Shown here: piece by piece, positions 41,583 to 50,653 of the stretch | Layout: each line of letters starts with the position of its first letter | How positions within the stretch are numbered: the first letter of the stretch is position 1 | Assembly: GCA_964384215.1 (NCBI GenBank) | Contig: CAYLLB010000004.1 | Coordinates: 62,001-126,000 of the forward strand | DNA: 64,000 nucleotides | Origin: JAJFUV01 sp964384215 | Lineage (GTDB): Bacteria > Acidobacteriota > Terriglobia > Bryobacterales > Bryobacteraceae | Direction: 5' to 3' | Notes under the pieces: model-generated | Databases searched by the model: none | What the model saw: the letters and a program-made list of their open reading frames with translations, nothing else | What the model was told of the DNA's origin: nothing | Made by a program: the position numbers and the translations under genes

Positions 41583-42564
41583 TCGCGGGTACCTCCTCGT
41601 TGAGCTTCTTTCGGCGCAGCAGCGATGCCGGCAAACAGTAGCGATAGAACGTGCCGGTCGGGTCCGGAATCGTGGCCATGATGCGCTCGATCTCGGCCTC
41701 GTCGTTGGAATCGGCGATCGAAGCGATGGCGCTCATGGCTTTGGCGCCGTAATCCACCACGCGGCTCGTGGGTCCGAAACAGCCGGTGCACGGCATGTTG
41801 CCGTGGATGCAACGTGTCTCGCAGCCCGCGCGGGTGGCCGGCCCCAGGCAGATCACGCCCTGGGCCAGCAGGCAGGTCTGCTCGTCGAGGATCACCTGGT
41901 GCGGCCGCTTGTACTCCTTGAGCAGCAGCTTGTCCGGCTTGGTGTCCTTGCGATCGCAGGTCTCGCATAGCGCCTTATCCGGAGCGAGCACGGAACCCTT
42001 GGGCGGAAGCTGGCCGGAGAGCAGCGCCTCGACGGTCTCGGCGAGCATCTTCGGCGTCGGCGGGCAACCGGGCACGTAATAGTCGACGTCGATGACGTCG
42101 GCCAGAGTGCGGACGGTTTTGTAAAAGCCAGGCAGCGTCACCGTGAAGCCGTTCTCACGATGAGTCGTCTCAGGCTTGGCCCCCGGCGCGTTCGTCGTGC
42201 TTACGGATTCCAGGTAGACCGTCCGGAAAATCTCCTCGCGGGTGTACAGGTTGGCGAGGCCCGGAATACCGCCGGTCTGCGCACAGGCGCCGAAAGCGAT
42301 GACGTACTGCGACTTCTTGCGCAGCAGGTGGGCCATCTCCTCTTGCTCGGTGGTGCGTATGGCGCCGTTGATGAAACTGACGGTGATCGCCCCGTCGGCC
42401 ATGGCTTCGACGTCCTTGCGCTTGAAGTCCAAAGCCACGGGCCAGAGCACGATATCGATCTTGGCGACTACGTCGAGAATCTTCTCGGCCAGGTCGACGA
42501 CGGCTTCTTCGCAGCCGCCGCAGCTTGCGCACCAATAAAACGCGACTTTCGGTTTGTCGGCCAT
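41575..42564 (-). CDS. mvhG: Group 3c-type [NiFe] hydrogenase small subunit
   Basis: 329 residues from the ATG at 42564, which shares its A with the mvhD stop (TAATG). The proximal cluster motif is FYWCASCGGCEE (Cys12, 15, 18) with AFGACAQTGG and VPGCPPTPKM. A ferredoxin-like C-terminal part carries further ligands (LCETCDRKD, CLLAQGVICLG, CETRCIHGNMPCTGCFG), giving three 4Fe-4S clusters in all. No twin-arginine signal. It passes electrons from MvhA to MvhD. The longer frame from 42693 overlaps mvhD and is rejected. Confidence 0.93.
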   Translation of the reverse strand: MADKPKVAFYWCASCGGCEEAVVDLAEKILDVVAKIDIVLWPVALDFKRKDVEAMADGAITVSFINGAIRTTEQEEMAHLLRKKSQYVIAFGACAQTGGIPGLANLYTREEIFRTVYLESVSTTNAPGAKPETTHRENGFTVTLPGFYKTVRTLADVIDVDYYVPGCPPTPKMLAETVEALLSGQLPPKGSVLAPDKALCETCDRKDTKPDKLLLKEYKRPHQVILDEQTCLLAQGVICLGPATRAGCETRCIHGNMPCTGCFGPTSRVVDYGAKAMSAIASIADSNDEAEIERIMATIPDPTGTFYRYCLPASLLRRKKLNEEVPANV

Positions 42565-43046
42565 TACGCAGGCACCTCCTCGCTGAACGTCTCCTGGGGT
42601 ACTTGGATCTTTAAGGGTCCCAGCGCGCGCACCTTTTGGACCATATCGTTGACCACGGAGCGCACTCTGTCGCCTTCGGCCGCCGAGATCCATTCCAGGC
42701 GGAAGCGATCTTCTTCAATGCCGAGGTCCCTCAACATGTGCTTCAGGACCTGGACGCGGCGGTAGGTCTTGTAATTGCCTTCCTGGTAGTGGCAGTCGCC
42801 GGGGTGGCAGCCGCCGATGAGCACACCGTCGGCGCCCTTGGCGAACGCGTCCAGGATGAACTGCGGGTCGATGCGGCCCGAGCACATCACGCGGATGACT
42901 CGGATGTTGGGCGCGTACTTGAATCGCGAAGTGCCCGCGAGATCGGCGGCCAGGTAGGTACACCAGTTGCAGAAGAAAGCCACGATCTTGGGCTCGAAGG
43001 GACCTTCGTCGGTCCCGGATGATAGCTGGACGAGATCCTCAGGCAT
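42564..43046 (-). CDS. mvhD: Hydrogenase-heterodisulfide reductase linker, 2Fe-2S protein
   Basis: 160 residues. Five family cysteines are in place: FFCNWCTYLAADLAG (Cys26, Cys29), RVMCSGRID (Cys55) and IGGCHPGDCHYQEGN (Cys80, Cys85). MvhD binds a 2Fe-2S cluster and bridges MvhG to HdrA. The gene overlaps hdrA by 8 bases and touches mvhG by one base, so the genes are tightly coupled in the order electrons would flow. The C-terminal third (VVNDMVQKVRALGPLK) is helical and probably docks on HdrA. Confidence 0.95.
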   Translation of the reverse strand: MPEDLVQLSSGTDEGPFEPKIVAFFCNWCTYLAADLAGTSRFKYAPNIRVIRVMCSGRIDPQFILDAFAKGADGVLIGGCHPGDCHYQEGNYKTYRRVQVLKHMLRDLGIEEDRFRLEWISAAEGDRVRSVVNDMVQKVRALGPLKIQVPQETFSEEVPA

Positions 43047-45033
43047 AGTTCAGGACTCCTTTGATTTCTTCGTAGATCTCCTCATCCTCAAACAGATTCT
43101 GTTTAATGGTGCCGGACGGGCAGGCGGCCACGCATGTGCCGCAGCCCTTGCAGAGCGCCTCATTGATGTAAGCGACCTTCAAGTCTTCCTTGAAGCTGAT
43201 GGCGCTGTACGGGCACATGGGAATGCAGGTCTTGCAGCCCGAGCACTCCTCCTGAACGATGAAGGCGGTGTTCGGCTCCAGTTCCTGCACGTTGGCGTCG
43301 ATCAGGGCCAAGGCTTCCGCAGCCGCGGCTCCGGCTTGCGCTACCGTATCCGGAATGTCCTTGGGGCCTTGGCAACAGCCGGCCAGGAAAACGCCGTCGC
43401 TGAAAGTGCTGACCGGGGCCAGCTTGGGATGGCGTTCCAGGAAGAAACCGCCCGGCGAGCAACTGATGTTGAACAGGCGGCGTACCTCGTTAGCGTCCTC
43501 TTGCGGCTCCAGTCCGGTCGAAAGCACCACCATGTCCACCGGGATGCGGCGGACGAAACCGGCCAGGGTATCCTCAACGCGAAGAATGAGCTTACCTTCC
43601 TCGGTCGGATCCAACGCCCAGTCGGTGACTTCGGCCACCTTGCCGCGGATCATGTGCACGCCTTCGTGCAGCAGCTTCTGGTAGAACTCCTCGAAGCCCT
43701 TGCCCGGCGTGCGCATGTCGATGTAGAAGTTGAATACTTCCGCGCCGGTGTGCTCCTTGATCAGATGCGCCAGCTTCAGCGAATACATGCAGCAGACGCG
43801 CGAACAATGCGGATTAGTGCGCGCGTCGCGGCTGCCGACACAGTGGATGATGCCCACCGATTGCGGCTTCGAACCGTCGCGTAGCACCACCTCGCCGGCC
43901 GTCGGGCCGCTGGCGTTGACCAGCCGCTCGATTTCGAGCGCCGTGTACACGTTCGGATAGATGCCGTAGCCCAGGTCGGGCATGCGGGCCGCGTCAAAAG
44001 TCTTGTAGCCCGTGGCGATGATGATGCTGCCGACGTCGACAACCTGATCGGTTTCCTGCATGTCGAAGCGAATGGCCTTACGCTCGCCGCAGGCTTCCAC
44101 GCAGGTCTTCTTGCAACGGCCGGTCTTCAACTGGATGCAGGCGGCCGGGTCGATGACCACGGTCTGCGGAACCGCTTGTGGGAAGGGAATATAGATAGGC
44201 TTGCGCTTGGCCAGGCCTTCGTTGAATGCGTCTTCGGTCTTGCCTTCCTTGAACACGCAGGCATCAATGCACTCCTGGCATCCGATGCAGGCATCCTCGA
44301 GGATGTAGCGCGGCCATCTTTTTACCGTCACCTTGTAATTGCCCATGTAGCCTTCCACCTTGGTGACTTCGGAAAGCGTCCACAGGGTAATGTTGGGATG
44401 GTTGCGCACCTGTGACATTTTCGGCGTGAGAATGCAGGCCGCGCAGTCCATGGTGGGGAAGGTCTTGTCGAACTTGGCCATGTGGCCGCCGATGGTCGGC
44501 TCGCGCTCGACGAGAATCACTTTCTTGCCGGCGTTGGCCAGCGTCAGGGCGGCGTGGATGCCGGCGATGCCCCCGCCCACCACTAGAACATTCGGGTTGA
44601 TGCCCACCTGGCGGCGTTCGAGCGGCTTGTGCAGAACGACCCGTCGAACCGCGGCGCGGACCAGGTCCTTCGCCTTCTCGGTGGCGGCATCCTTGTCTGT
44701 GTGTACCCACGAATCGTGCTCGCGGATGTTCACCATCTGCAGGTAGAAGGGGTTCAATCCACCGTGAGCCAGCGCTTCACGGAATGTATGCTCGTGCAAC
44801 AGCGGAGAACAACTGGCCACCACCACCCGATCCAGTTGGAACTCTTTGATGTCCTGCTGGACCATCTCCTGCCCGGGATCCGAGCACATGTACTTGTAGT
44901 CGCGCGCAATCGTGACGTTCGGCAGGTTGGCCGCGTAGTCGGCTACTGCCTTGCAGTCCACCACGGCGCCGATGTTGTGCCCGCAATGGCAGATATACAC
45001 CCCGACGCGTATGGTACGTTTCGCTTCAGACAT
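43039..45033 (-). CDS. hdrA: Heterodisulfide reductase subunit A-like flavoprotein, copy 1
   Basis: 664 residues. N-terminal 4Fe-4S domain (Cys15, 17, 50, 75); FAD motif VVGGGIAGIHAALTLA (151-166) with IGGHMAKFDKTFP; Cys197 and Cys200; insertion ferredoxin motif CIGCQECIDAC (249-259) and Cys299, 307, 311, 315; C-terminal double cluster CSGCKTCIPMC and CKGCGTCVAAC (597-638). HdrA is the electron-bifurcating flavin subunit in methanogens, splitting electron pairs between ferredoxin and HdrBC. Its position between hdrB and mvhD, overlapping both by 8 bases, makes this copy the likely MvhD partner. It is closely similar throughout to the second copy at 46615. Confidence 0.94.
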   Translation of the reverse strand: MSEAKRTIRVGVYICHCGHNIGAVVDCKAVADYAANLPNVTIARDYKYMCSDPGQEMVQQDIKEFQLDRVVVASCSPLLHEHTFREALAHGGLNPFYLQMVNIREHDSWVHTDKDAATEKAKDLVRAAVRRVVLHKPLERRQVGINPNVLVVGGGIAGIHAALTLANAGKKVILVEREPTIGGHMAKFDKTFPTMDCAACILTPKMSQVRNHPNITLWTLSEVTKVEGYMGNYKVTVKRWPRYILEDACIGCQECIDACVFKEGKTEDAFNEGLAKRKPIYIPFPQAVPQTVVIDPAACIQLKTGRCKKTCVEACGERKAIRFDMQETDQVVDVGSIIIATGYKTFDAARMPDLGYGIYPNVYTALEIERLVNASGPTAGEVVLRDGSKPQSVGIIHCVGSRDARTNPHCSRVCCMYSLKLAHLIKEHTGAEVFNFYIDMRTPGKGFEEFYQKLLHEGVHMIRGKVAEVTDWALDPTEEGKLILRVEDTLAGFVRRIPVDMVVLSTGLEPQEDANEVRRLFNISCSPGGFFLERHPKLAPVSTFSDGVFLAGCCQGPKDIPDTVAQAGAAAAEALALIDANVQELEPNTAFIVQEECSGCKTCIPMCPYSAISFKEDLKVAYINEALCKGCGTCVAACPSGTIKQNLFEDEEIYEEIKGVLNYA

Positions 45034-45952
45034 AGCTCTCCACCTCCTCGCGGGACATCATCCAGCCCTTCACTTGGCTTCGTCCCGAGATGCAGCGCTT
45101 AAGTCCGAGCTTGTCGATCTCGCCGCCGAGCGCCCACCCCAACGTCTGAGTAAAGAAGAAAATGGGTAGATCGAAGTGCTCTCCCGTCGCTTTCGTGATC
45201 TCCTTTTGGTATGTATCCAAGTTGAATTGGCAAAGCGGGCAAATCGTTACTATGGCCTGCGCGCCTTTGCGAACTGCCTCTTTGAGAAGAATGTAGTTGA
45301 GCCGGACGCCCACGTCATGAATGGTTCCCGTGAGCGAGCCGCCGCAGCACTTGGTCTTGAGCGAGTAGTCGACCGTGGGAATGCCGGCCGCCCTCATAAG
45401 CTCATCCATGCGCATGGGATTGAGCGGCCTGTCGACCTCGTCGAACGGTCGCACGGCCTGGCAGCCGTAATAGCAAGCCACCTGCCCGCCGCGCCACCGC
45501 CGCTTCACCTTGGACTTGATGGCATCGAGCCCAACGTCGTTGTACAACATCTCCAGTGGGTGGCGCACTTTCACCGAATTCATGCCCGGCAGGTTCACTG
45601 CGCTCAAACTGTCGGACACTTCCTTCTTGATGGATGGGTACTTCTTGGCGTACTCCTGCGTCTTGCGCAATACCAGGTAACAGGCAGCGCACGGCGCCAG
45701 CAGATCGCGCTTGCCCGGGGCCTTGTGCGCGAGCGACAGATTACGCGCGGAAAGCAGGAACGCGGAATCTTCGTCCACGGCCATATAGGACGTGGCGCCG
45801 CAGCAGTTCCAGTCGTCCAGTTCCTCGACCGGCACATCCAGGCTCCGGAAGAGTTCCAGCATGCTCTCTTCGTAAGCAGCACCGGTGGCCTTCAACGAGC
45901 AGCCGGGGAAGTAGAGATAGCCTTGGGGATTGGTTTTGCTCGTCTTGGGCAT
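45026..45952 (-). CDS. hdrB: Heterodisulfide reductase subunit B-like, two complete CCG domains
   Basis: 308 residues with both cysteine-rich CCG motifs intact: Cys18, Cys50-51, Cys88 and Cys91, then Cys160, Cys164, Cys202-203, Cys238 and Cys241. In methanogens these hold two non-cubane 4Fe-4S clusters that cleave CoM-S-S-CoB. An acidobacterium is not expected to have those thiols, so the bacterial substrate is unknown; another disulfide or a protein partner are options. It overlaps hdrC by one base and hdrA by 8. Confidence 0.94.
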   Translation of the reverse strand: MPKTSKTNPQGYLYFPGCSLKATGAAYEESMLELFRSLDVPVEELDDWNCCGATSYMAVDEDSAFLLSARNLSLAHKAPGKRDLLAPCAACYLVLRKTQEYAKKYPSIKKEVSDSLSAVNLPGMNSVKVRHPLEMLYNDVGLDAIKSKVKRRWRGGQVACYYGCQAVRPFDEVDRPLNPMRMDELMRAAGIPTVDYSLKTKCCGGSLTGTIHDVGVRLNYILLKEAVRKGAQAIVTICPLCQFNLDTYQKEITKATGEHFDLPIFFFTQTLGWALGGEIDKLGLKRCISGRSQVKGWMMSREEVESYV

Positions 45953-46527
45953 CAGGCAACCTCCCTCTTTACCGCCAATTCACGCTGCAGGTCTTTCGGG
46001 TTGCGGATGCCTTCGCTCTTGAACGACAATCTTCCGGTCCTGAGCAGCGCCCAGCCGGACTTTGCCATCCCAAGAAGAATGAATGGATTAGAACGGAACG
46101 CCATGCGCAATACCAGCCACATTTCCGAGCTGCGCCCGCGGCGCTTCACAATCTCGTAGAATTCGCGGGCCAGCACTGGAATCGGGAAACGCTTCGGATA
46201 AAGGTTTTCTTTGATCGCTTCGCGCTTCAGGCTGTACATCACGTCGGTGATATGAATGTCTTGCGGGCAATGCACCGCGCAGGAATAACAGGACGCACAC
46301 AGCCAGATGGTCTCGCTTCCCAACGCTTCCTTGCGAAAGCCCTCGCGCAGCAGACTCATAATGCGCCGGGGCGTAAAGTCCATGTAAATCGACAGAGGAC
46401 AGGTTCCCGAGCACGTGCCGCACTGGATGCATGAGAAGATGTTTTCGCATCCAGGCAAGGTTTTCACCTTGTGCGGCCATTCGGGCACCGCCTCCCTCTG
46501 GAATTTCATTTTTCTGAATTGAAACAT
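45952..46527 (-). CDS. hdrC: Heterodisulfide reductase subunit C-like Fe-S protein
   Basis: 191 residues from the ATG at 46527, chosen because GGAGAC stands 2-7 bases before it; an ATG nine codons earlier (46554) lacks a binding site. Two 4Fe-4S motifs: CIQCGTCSGTCP and CASCYSCAVHCP. It carries electrons from HdrA to HdrB. The C-terminal 90 residues are helical and basic. The 87 bases before the gene contain two direct CAGGATGA repeats and are the only sizeable gap inside the operon, so an internal promoter could lie there. Confidence 0.9.
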   Translation of the reverse strand: MFQFRKMKFQREAVPEWPHKVKTLPGCENIFSCIQCGTCSGTCPLSIYMDFTPRRIMSLLREGFRKEALGSETIWLCASCYSCAVHCPQDIHITDVMYSLKREAIKENLYPKRFPIPVLAREFYEIVKRRGRSSEMWLVLRMAFRSNPFILLGMAKSGWALLRTGRLSFKSEGIRNPKDLQRELAVKREVA

Positions 46528-46614
46528 ATGTCTCCAATAACCGCGGATTTCCATGAATCGGAAACCTGCGTCACGTAAGTCAGCAGGATGAATTCGACAG
46601 GATGAGTTACGGCG

Positions 46615-48606
46615 CTAGGCAAGTACCCCCTCGATCTCTTCAAGGATTTCTTCGTCTTCAAAAAGGTTCTGCCGGATGGAGCCCGACGGGCAGGCCGCCA
46701 CGCAGGTTCCGCAGCCTTTGCACAAGGCCTCGTTGACCCACGCTTTTTTTGTGTCCTCGCGCACGCCGATGGCGCTATAGGGGCACATCGGAACGCAGGT
46801 GCGGCACGCCGAGCATTCGTCCTCGTTCACCACAGCCGTGTTCGGCTCCATTTCTACGAACTGCCTGTCGATAAGCGACAGGCATTCGGCTGCTGCGGCG
46901 CCGGCCTGCGCCACCGTGTCCGGGATATCTTTGGGTCCCTGGCAGCAACCCGCCAGGAAGATGCCGTCCGTGAAGGTGCTGACCGGCGCGAGCTTCGGGT
47001 GCCGCTCCAGGAAGAAGCCTTCGTTGGTGCAGGAGAGGTTGAAGCGCCGGCGCACGTCGTTTGCGTCGTGCCGGGCTTCCAATCCCACCGAGAGCACCAC
47101 CATGTCCACGGGGACCTTGCGGATGTAATTGACCAGCGTGTCTTCCACCTGCATGATGAGCCGCCCCGTCCCGCCTTCCTCGGGGTAGATGTCGGCCACC
47201 TTGCCGCGAATGAAGTTGACGCCCTCTTCGGCGATGCGGCAGTAGAACTCCTCGAACGCCTTGCCTGGCGTGCGCATGTCGATGTAGCAGTTGTAGACTT
47301 CCGCCCCCGTATGTTCCTTGATCAGGTGTGCCAGCTTGAGCGAGTACATGCAGCAGACCCGCGAACAGTACCGGTTGGTGTTCTCGTCGCGGCTGCCCAC
47401 GCAATGCACCACGCCCACCGTCTGCGGCTTGCGACCGTCGCGGAGAACCACTTCGCCGCCGGTGGGGCCCGAGGCGTTCACCAGCCGTTCCACCTCGAGT
47501 GCCGTGTAAACGTTCGGATAGGCTCCGTAGCCGTAATAAGGTACGCGCCCGGCGTCGAAGATCTGGAAACCGGTCGCCATGACGATGGAGCCGGCTTCCA
47601 CCGTGTCGACGGTCTCCTTCTGCTGGAAGTCGATCGCCTTGCGTTCGGCGCACACCTCCACGCAGGTCTTTTTACATTTGCCGGTCTTGAACTCGATGCA
47701 GGTGTCCGGATCGATCACGACGAGCTGCGGCACAGCCTGCGGGAAGGGTATGTAAACCGGCTTGCGCTTGCCGAGGCCCATGTTGAATTCGTCGGGCGTC
47801 CGGCCTTCCTTAAACACGCACGCCGAGATGCACTCCAGGCAGCCGATGCAGGCGTCTTCGATGATGTAGCGCGGCTTGTGGCGCACGGTCACCTTGAAGT
47901 TCCCCACGTAGCCGTCCACCTGGGTTACTTCCGACATGGTCCAGAGCGTGATGTTGGGGTGCGCCTTTACCGCGGTCATCTTGGGCGTCAGGATGCACGC
48001 AGCGCAGTCGAGCGTGGGGAACGTCTTGTCGAACATCGCCATGTGGCCGCCGATGGTCGGTTCCCGCTCGATCAGGTACACGTGCTTGCCGGCGTCGGCC
48101 AAGGTCAATGCGGTGTGGATTCCGGCGATTCCGCCTCCCACCACAACTACGTCCGGATGGATGGAGACCCGTTTGCGTTCGAGCGGCAAATGCAGCCGGA
48201 CGCGCCGCACCGCGGCGCGCACCAGGTCCTTGGCCTTTTGGGTGGCCATGGTGCGGTCCGTGTGCACCCAGGAGTCGTGCTCGCGGATATTCACCATCTG
48301 CACCAGGTAAGGGTTCAGCCCGGCGGCCTGGGCCGCCGTGCGGAAGGTCTTCTCATGCAGGTGGGGAGAGCAGGCGGCTACCACGATGCGGTTTAGCCCG
48401 TGTTCCCGGATGTCCTGCTTGATCAGTTCCTGTCCGGGGTCCGAGCACATGTACTTGTAATCGCGGGCCACGGTAACGCCGGGAAGTGTAGCGGCGTATT
48501 CTGACACCGCCGCCACATCCACGACACCCGCGATATTGGTCCCGCAATGGCAAATGTATACGCCCACGCTGGCGTGGCCGTTGGTTGTGTTTGCGTGCTG
48601 TTCCAT
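46615..48606 (-). CDS. hdrA: Heterodisulfide reductase subunit A-like flavoprotein, copy 2
   Basis: 663 residues from the ATG preceded by AAGGAGCG; the frame from 48735 is rejected. It has the same full domain set as copy 1: N-terminal cluster (YICHCGTN ... YMCSDPG ... AACSP), FAD motif VVGGGIAGIHTALTLA, CIGCLECISAC, and C-terminal CSACRTCVPMC and CKGCGTCVAAC. No ligand is lost, so it is not a decaying duplicate. By eye roughly two thirds or more of positions match copy 1, suggesting an in-operon duplication. It lies 14 bases downstream of the membrane Fe-S oxidoreductase gene, so it may serve the Etf/membrane arm instead of MvhD. Confidence 0.93.
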   Translation of the reverse strand: MEQHANTTNGHASVGVYICHCGTNIAGVVDVAAVSEYAATLPGVTVARDYKYMCSDPGQELIKQDIREHGLNRIVVAACSPHLHEKTFRTAAQAAGLNPYLVQMVNIREHDSWVHTDRTMATQKAKDLVRAAVRRVRLHLPLERKRVSIHPDVVVVGGGIAGIHTALTLADAGKHVYLIEREPTIGGHMAMFDKTFPTLDCAACILTPKMTAVKAHPNITLWTMSEVTQVDGYVGNFKVTVRHKPRYIIEDACIGCLECISACVFKEGRTPDEFNMGLGKRKPVYIPFPQAVPQLVVIDPDTCIEFKTGKCKKTCVEVCAERKAIDFQQKETVDTVEAGSIVMATGFQIFDAGRVPYYGYGAYPNVYTALEVERLVNASGPTGGEVVLRDGRKPQTVGVVHCVGSRDENTNRYCSRVCCMYSLKLAHLIKEHTGAEVYNCYIDMRTPGKAFEEFYCRIAEEGVNFIRGKVADIYPEEGGTGRLIMQVEDTLVNYIRKVPVDMVVLSVGLEARHDANDVRRRFNLSCTNEGFFLERHPKLAPVSTFTDGIFLAGCCQGPKDIPDTVAQAGAAAAECLSLIDRQFVEMEPNTAVVNEDECSACRTCVPMCPYSAIGVREDTKKAWVNEALCKGCGTCVAACPSGSIRQNLFEDEEILEEIEGVLA

Positions 48607-48620
48607 CCCGGCGCTCCTTG

Positions 48621-50648
48621 TCACGAACAGACAGCCTCTTTCACCAACTCCATGGCGTCCCGCACCACCAGCTTGCCTTCCAACCCGGTGGTTTTCAGGG
48701 CGTCCTGGAACATCACCATGTCCTTCGGACAGCACACGACCAGCGCTTCCACGCCGCCGAGCGCCGCCGCTTCCCGTACGCGGCTTTCCGCCGGGCGTTC
48801 CTTAATGCCCGGCACGTCTTCCATCCAGATCCGGCCGCCGCCGGCGCCGCAGCACCAGGCGTCCGCGCCGTGACGCGGCATCTCCGCGATCCGCGCGCCG
48901 GCCGATGCAAGCACACGCCGCGGCGCATCGTAAACGCCGTTGTAACGGCCCAGGTAGCACGGGTCGTGATACGTAACCTTGACTTCCCGCTTGTTCGACG
49001 CCGTGAGTTTGCCCTGTTGCAGCAGTTCGTCCACCAGTTCCACGGCGTGCATCACGCGGAAACCGTCGTACTCGTTCTTGAGAGCCTGATAGCTGTGAGG
49101 ATCGTTTGTGACGATCTTTTCGAACCGGGCCTTTTCGAGCGCCTTCATGTTCTTGTCGCGCAGCATCTCGAACAGGCCTTCTTCTCCGGCCCGTCGCACG
49201 TCGTTGCCGGAATTCTGCTCGGACTCGTACAGAATTCCGAAATTGAGGCCCGCTTTTTCGAAAACCATCGCCGTCGAGCGTGTCGCTTCCGCCAGGCGCG
49301 GGTCGAAGGATGCGTAATCGCCCACGAACCACAGGTATTCGACCGGTTCCTTACGCGCGTCCTTGATCTTGAACGGGAGCCCCTGCGTCCACTTGGGGCG
49401 GTTTCGCGGCGATTGACCGAGCGAGTTGCCGTACCGGTTCAGGTTTGTCATCGCCTCCTGCAGCCGGCTTTCGATGGCGCCGTCAGCTACCAACCGCCGC
49501 CTCAACTGAATCAGCATGGGGACGTGCAGGATGCCCAGCGGGCAGATGTCGTCGCAGGCGATACACGTCGTGCAGGACCACAGCCACGTATCCGGCACCG
49601 CGCCCGCGGTGGACGCGCCGTCGCCGTTCGTCACGTACCGCTGCAGGGCCAGGATCATGTCTCGCGGCGACAAAGCGAAGCCGGCGGTGGCTGCGGGGCA
49701 TGCCACATGGCAGCGCCCGCAGCGGATGCACGCGTCCAGCATCACCAGCTCGTCGCGAGTGAAATCCGCCGCGCTCGCGTATCCTTCGCCGGTTTGCTTC
49801 AGGGCGGCCGCCATCGCCGCACCTCGCCGGGCGGGCCGCAGCGCCAAGCCGTACCAGCCCACCAGGATGTGCCAGGCCTTGCTGTATGGGATGTACGCTA
49901 TCAGGCCCAGCGCGGTCAGTGCGTGCAGATACCAGATGTAGCCGAACGCCGTGCGCGCGCCCTCCTGCGACAGGCCCATCCCTGCCAGCCATCCGCTGAA
50001 GGTCCAACCGGCAAAGGACACCGTCTCGAACACCGGCTCCGTGGCCCGGATCCGGAACGTCTCCACCAGGAAACCGCCCACTCCGGCCAAGCCCACCAGC
50101 CCCAGCAGCAGCCAGTCCTGACGGATCAGCGTGCCTGGTTTCGGGAAGTTTTGCGGCTGCTCGCGCTCGGTGTACTGGAAGGCGGCGGGCTTGACCACGC
50201 CGCGCCGGATTGCCAGGATCAGGAATCCGCACAGCAGCAGGATCCCGCCCAGGTCGGCGGTCCAAGAAAAGCCCAGATAGAAGTCCCCCTTGAGGAAACT
50301 CCACTGGGGTAGCATGAGGCGCAGTATGTCGTTATCCACCAGCACCAGGAGCGTGGCGACAAACAGGATCGCGAAGCCCGCGAACAATAGCAGGTGTCCC
50401 GCGCCTCCCAGCAGTTCGCCCCGCAGAATGGTGCGGTTGGTGATGACATCGATAGCGGCGCGCAGCAGGCCGGCTGCGGTAAAAGGCTGGCTCGCGTCCT
50501 GGCGTCCCCTCCGGTAGCGCTTGATCTTGCGGTACACACCATAGAAGAAGACAGCAAGCGAGAGGGCAGCGATCAGGTAGAAAGCGGCGATCAGCCACAC
50601 CGGTAAAGTGTAGAAGTACGGCCGTTCGATCACTTCCGCGCCAGGCAT
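48621..50648 (-). CDS. Membrane Fe-S oxidoreductase, ETF:menaquinone oxidoreductase (EMO/EtfD)-like
   Basis: 675 residues. About five membrane spans (15-40, 80-105, 130-148, 178-198, 233-256), NarI-like, with His85, His242 and His260 as candidate haem b ligands. Two ferredoxin motifs follow (Cys307-317 and Cys359-369). Then come two CCG-type domains: in the first every ligand is gone (VGDYAS, QNSGND, DPHS), while the second keeps Cys564, Cys599-600 and Cys640 but has Asp643 where a Cys is usual. This architecture matches the proteins thought to pass electrons between EtfAB and menaquinone in Syntrophomonas and as EtfD in mycobacteria. The etfA gene 5 bases upstream supports that role strongly. 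Confidence 0.87.
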   Translation of the reverse strand: MPGAEVIERPYFYTLPVWLIAAFYLIAALSLAVFFYGVYRKIKRYRRGRQDASQPFTAAGLLRAAIDVITNRTILRGELLGGAGHLLLFAGFAILFVATLLVLVDNDILRLMLPQWSFLKGDFYLGFSWTADLGGILLLCGFLILAIRRGVVKPAAFQYTEREQPQNFPKPGTLIRQDWLLLGLVGLAGVGGFLVETFRIRATEPVFETVSFAGWTFSGWLAGMGLSQEGARTAFGYIWYLHALTALGLIAYIPYSKAWHILVGWYGLALRPARRGAAMAAALKQTGEGYASAADFTRDELVMLDACIRCGRCHVACPAATAGFALSPRDMILALQRYVTNGDGASTAGAVPDTWLWSCTTCIACDDICPLGILHVPMLIQLRRRLVADGAIESRLQEAMTNLNRYGNSLGQSPRNRPKWTQGLPFKIKDARKEPVEYLWFVGDYASFDPRLAEATRSTAMVFEKAGLNFGILYESEQNSGNDVRRAGEEGLFEMLRDKNMKALEKARFEKIVTNDPHSYQALKNEYDGFRVMHAVELVDELLQQGKLTASNKREVKVTYHDPCYLGRYNGVYDAPRRVLASAGARIAEMPRHGADAWCCGAGGGRIWMEDVPGIKERPAESRVREAAALGGVEALVVCCPKDMVMFQDALKTTGLEGKLVVRDAMELVKEAVCS

Positions 50649-50653
50649 ATCGC

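Noticed and set aside
40089..41603. 504-residue open frame antisense to mvhA
   Set aside because: It mirrors the high GC third-position pattern of mvhA, has no ribosome binding site or recognisable motif, and lies opposite a gene with intact Ni-Fe ligands.
40086..43046. F420-reducing (Frh) hydrogenase interpretation of the second hydrogenase
   Set aside because: No FrhB-like F420-binding subunit is present and MvhD with HdrABC genes are directly adjacent.
48585..50312. 575-residue open frame antisense to the membrane oxidoreductase gene
   Set aside because: Low-complexity Arg/His/Ala-rich translation typical of a GC-rich antisense frame; the opposite strand has clear cluster motifs.
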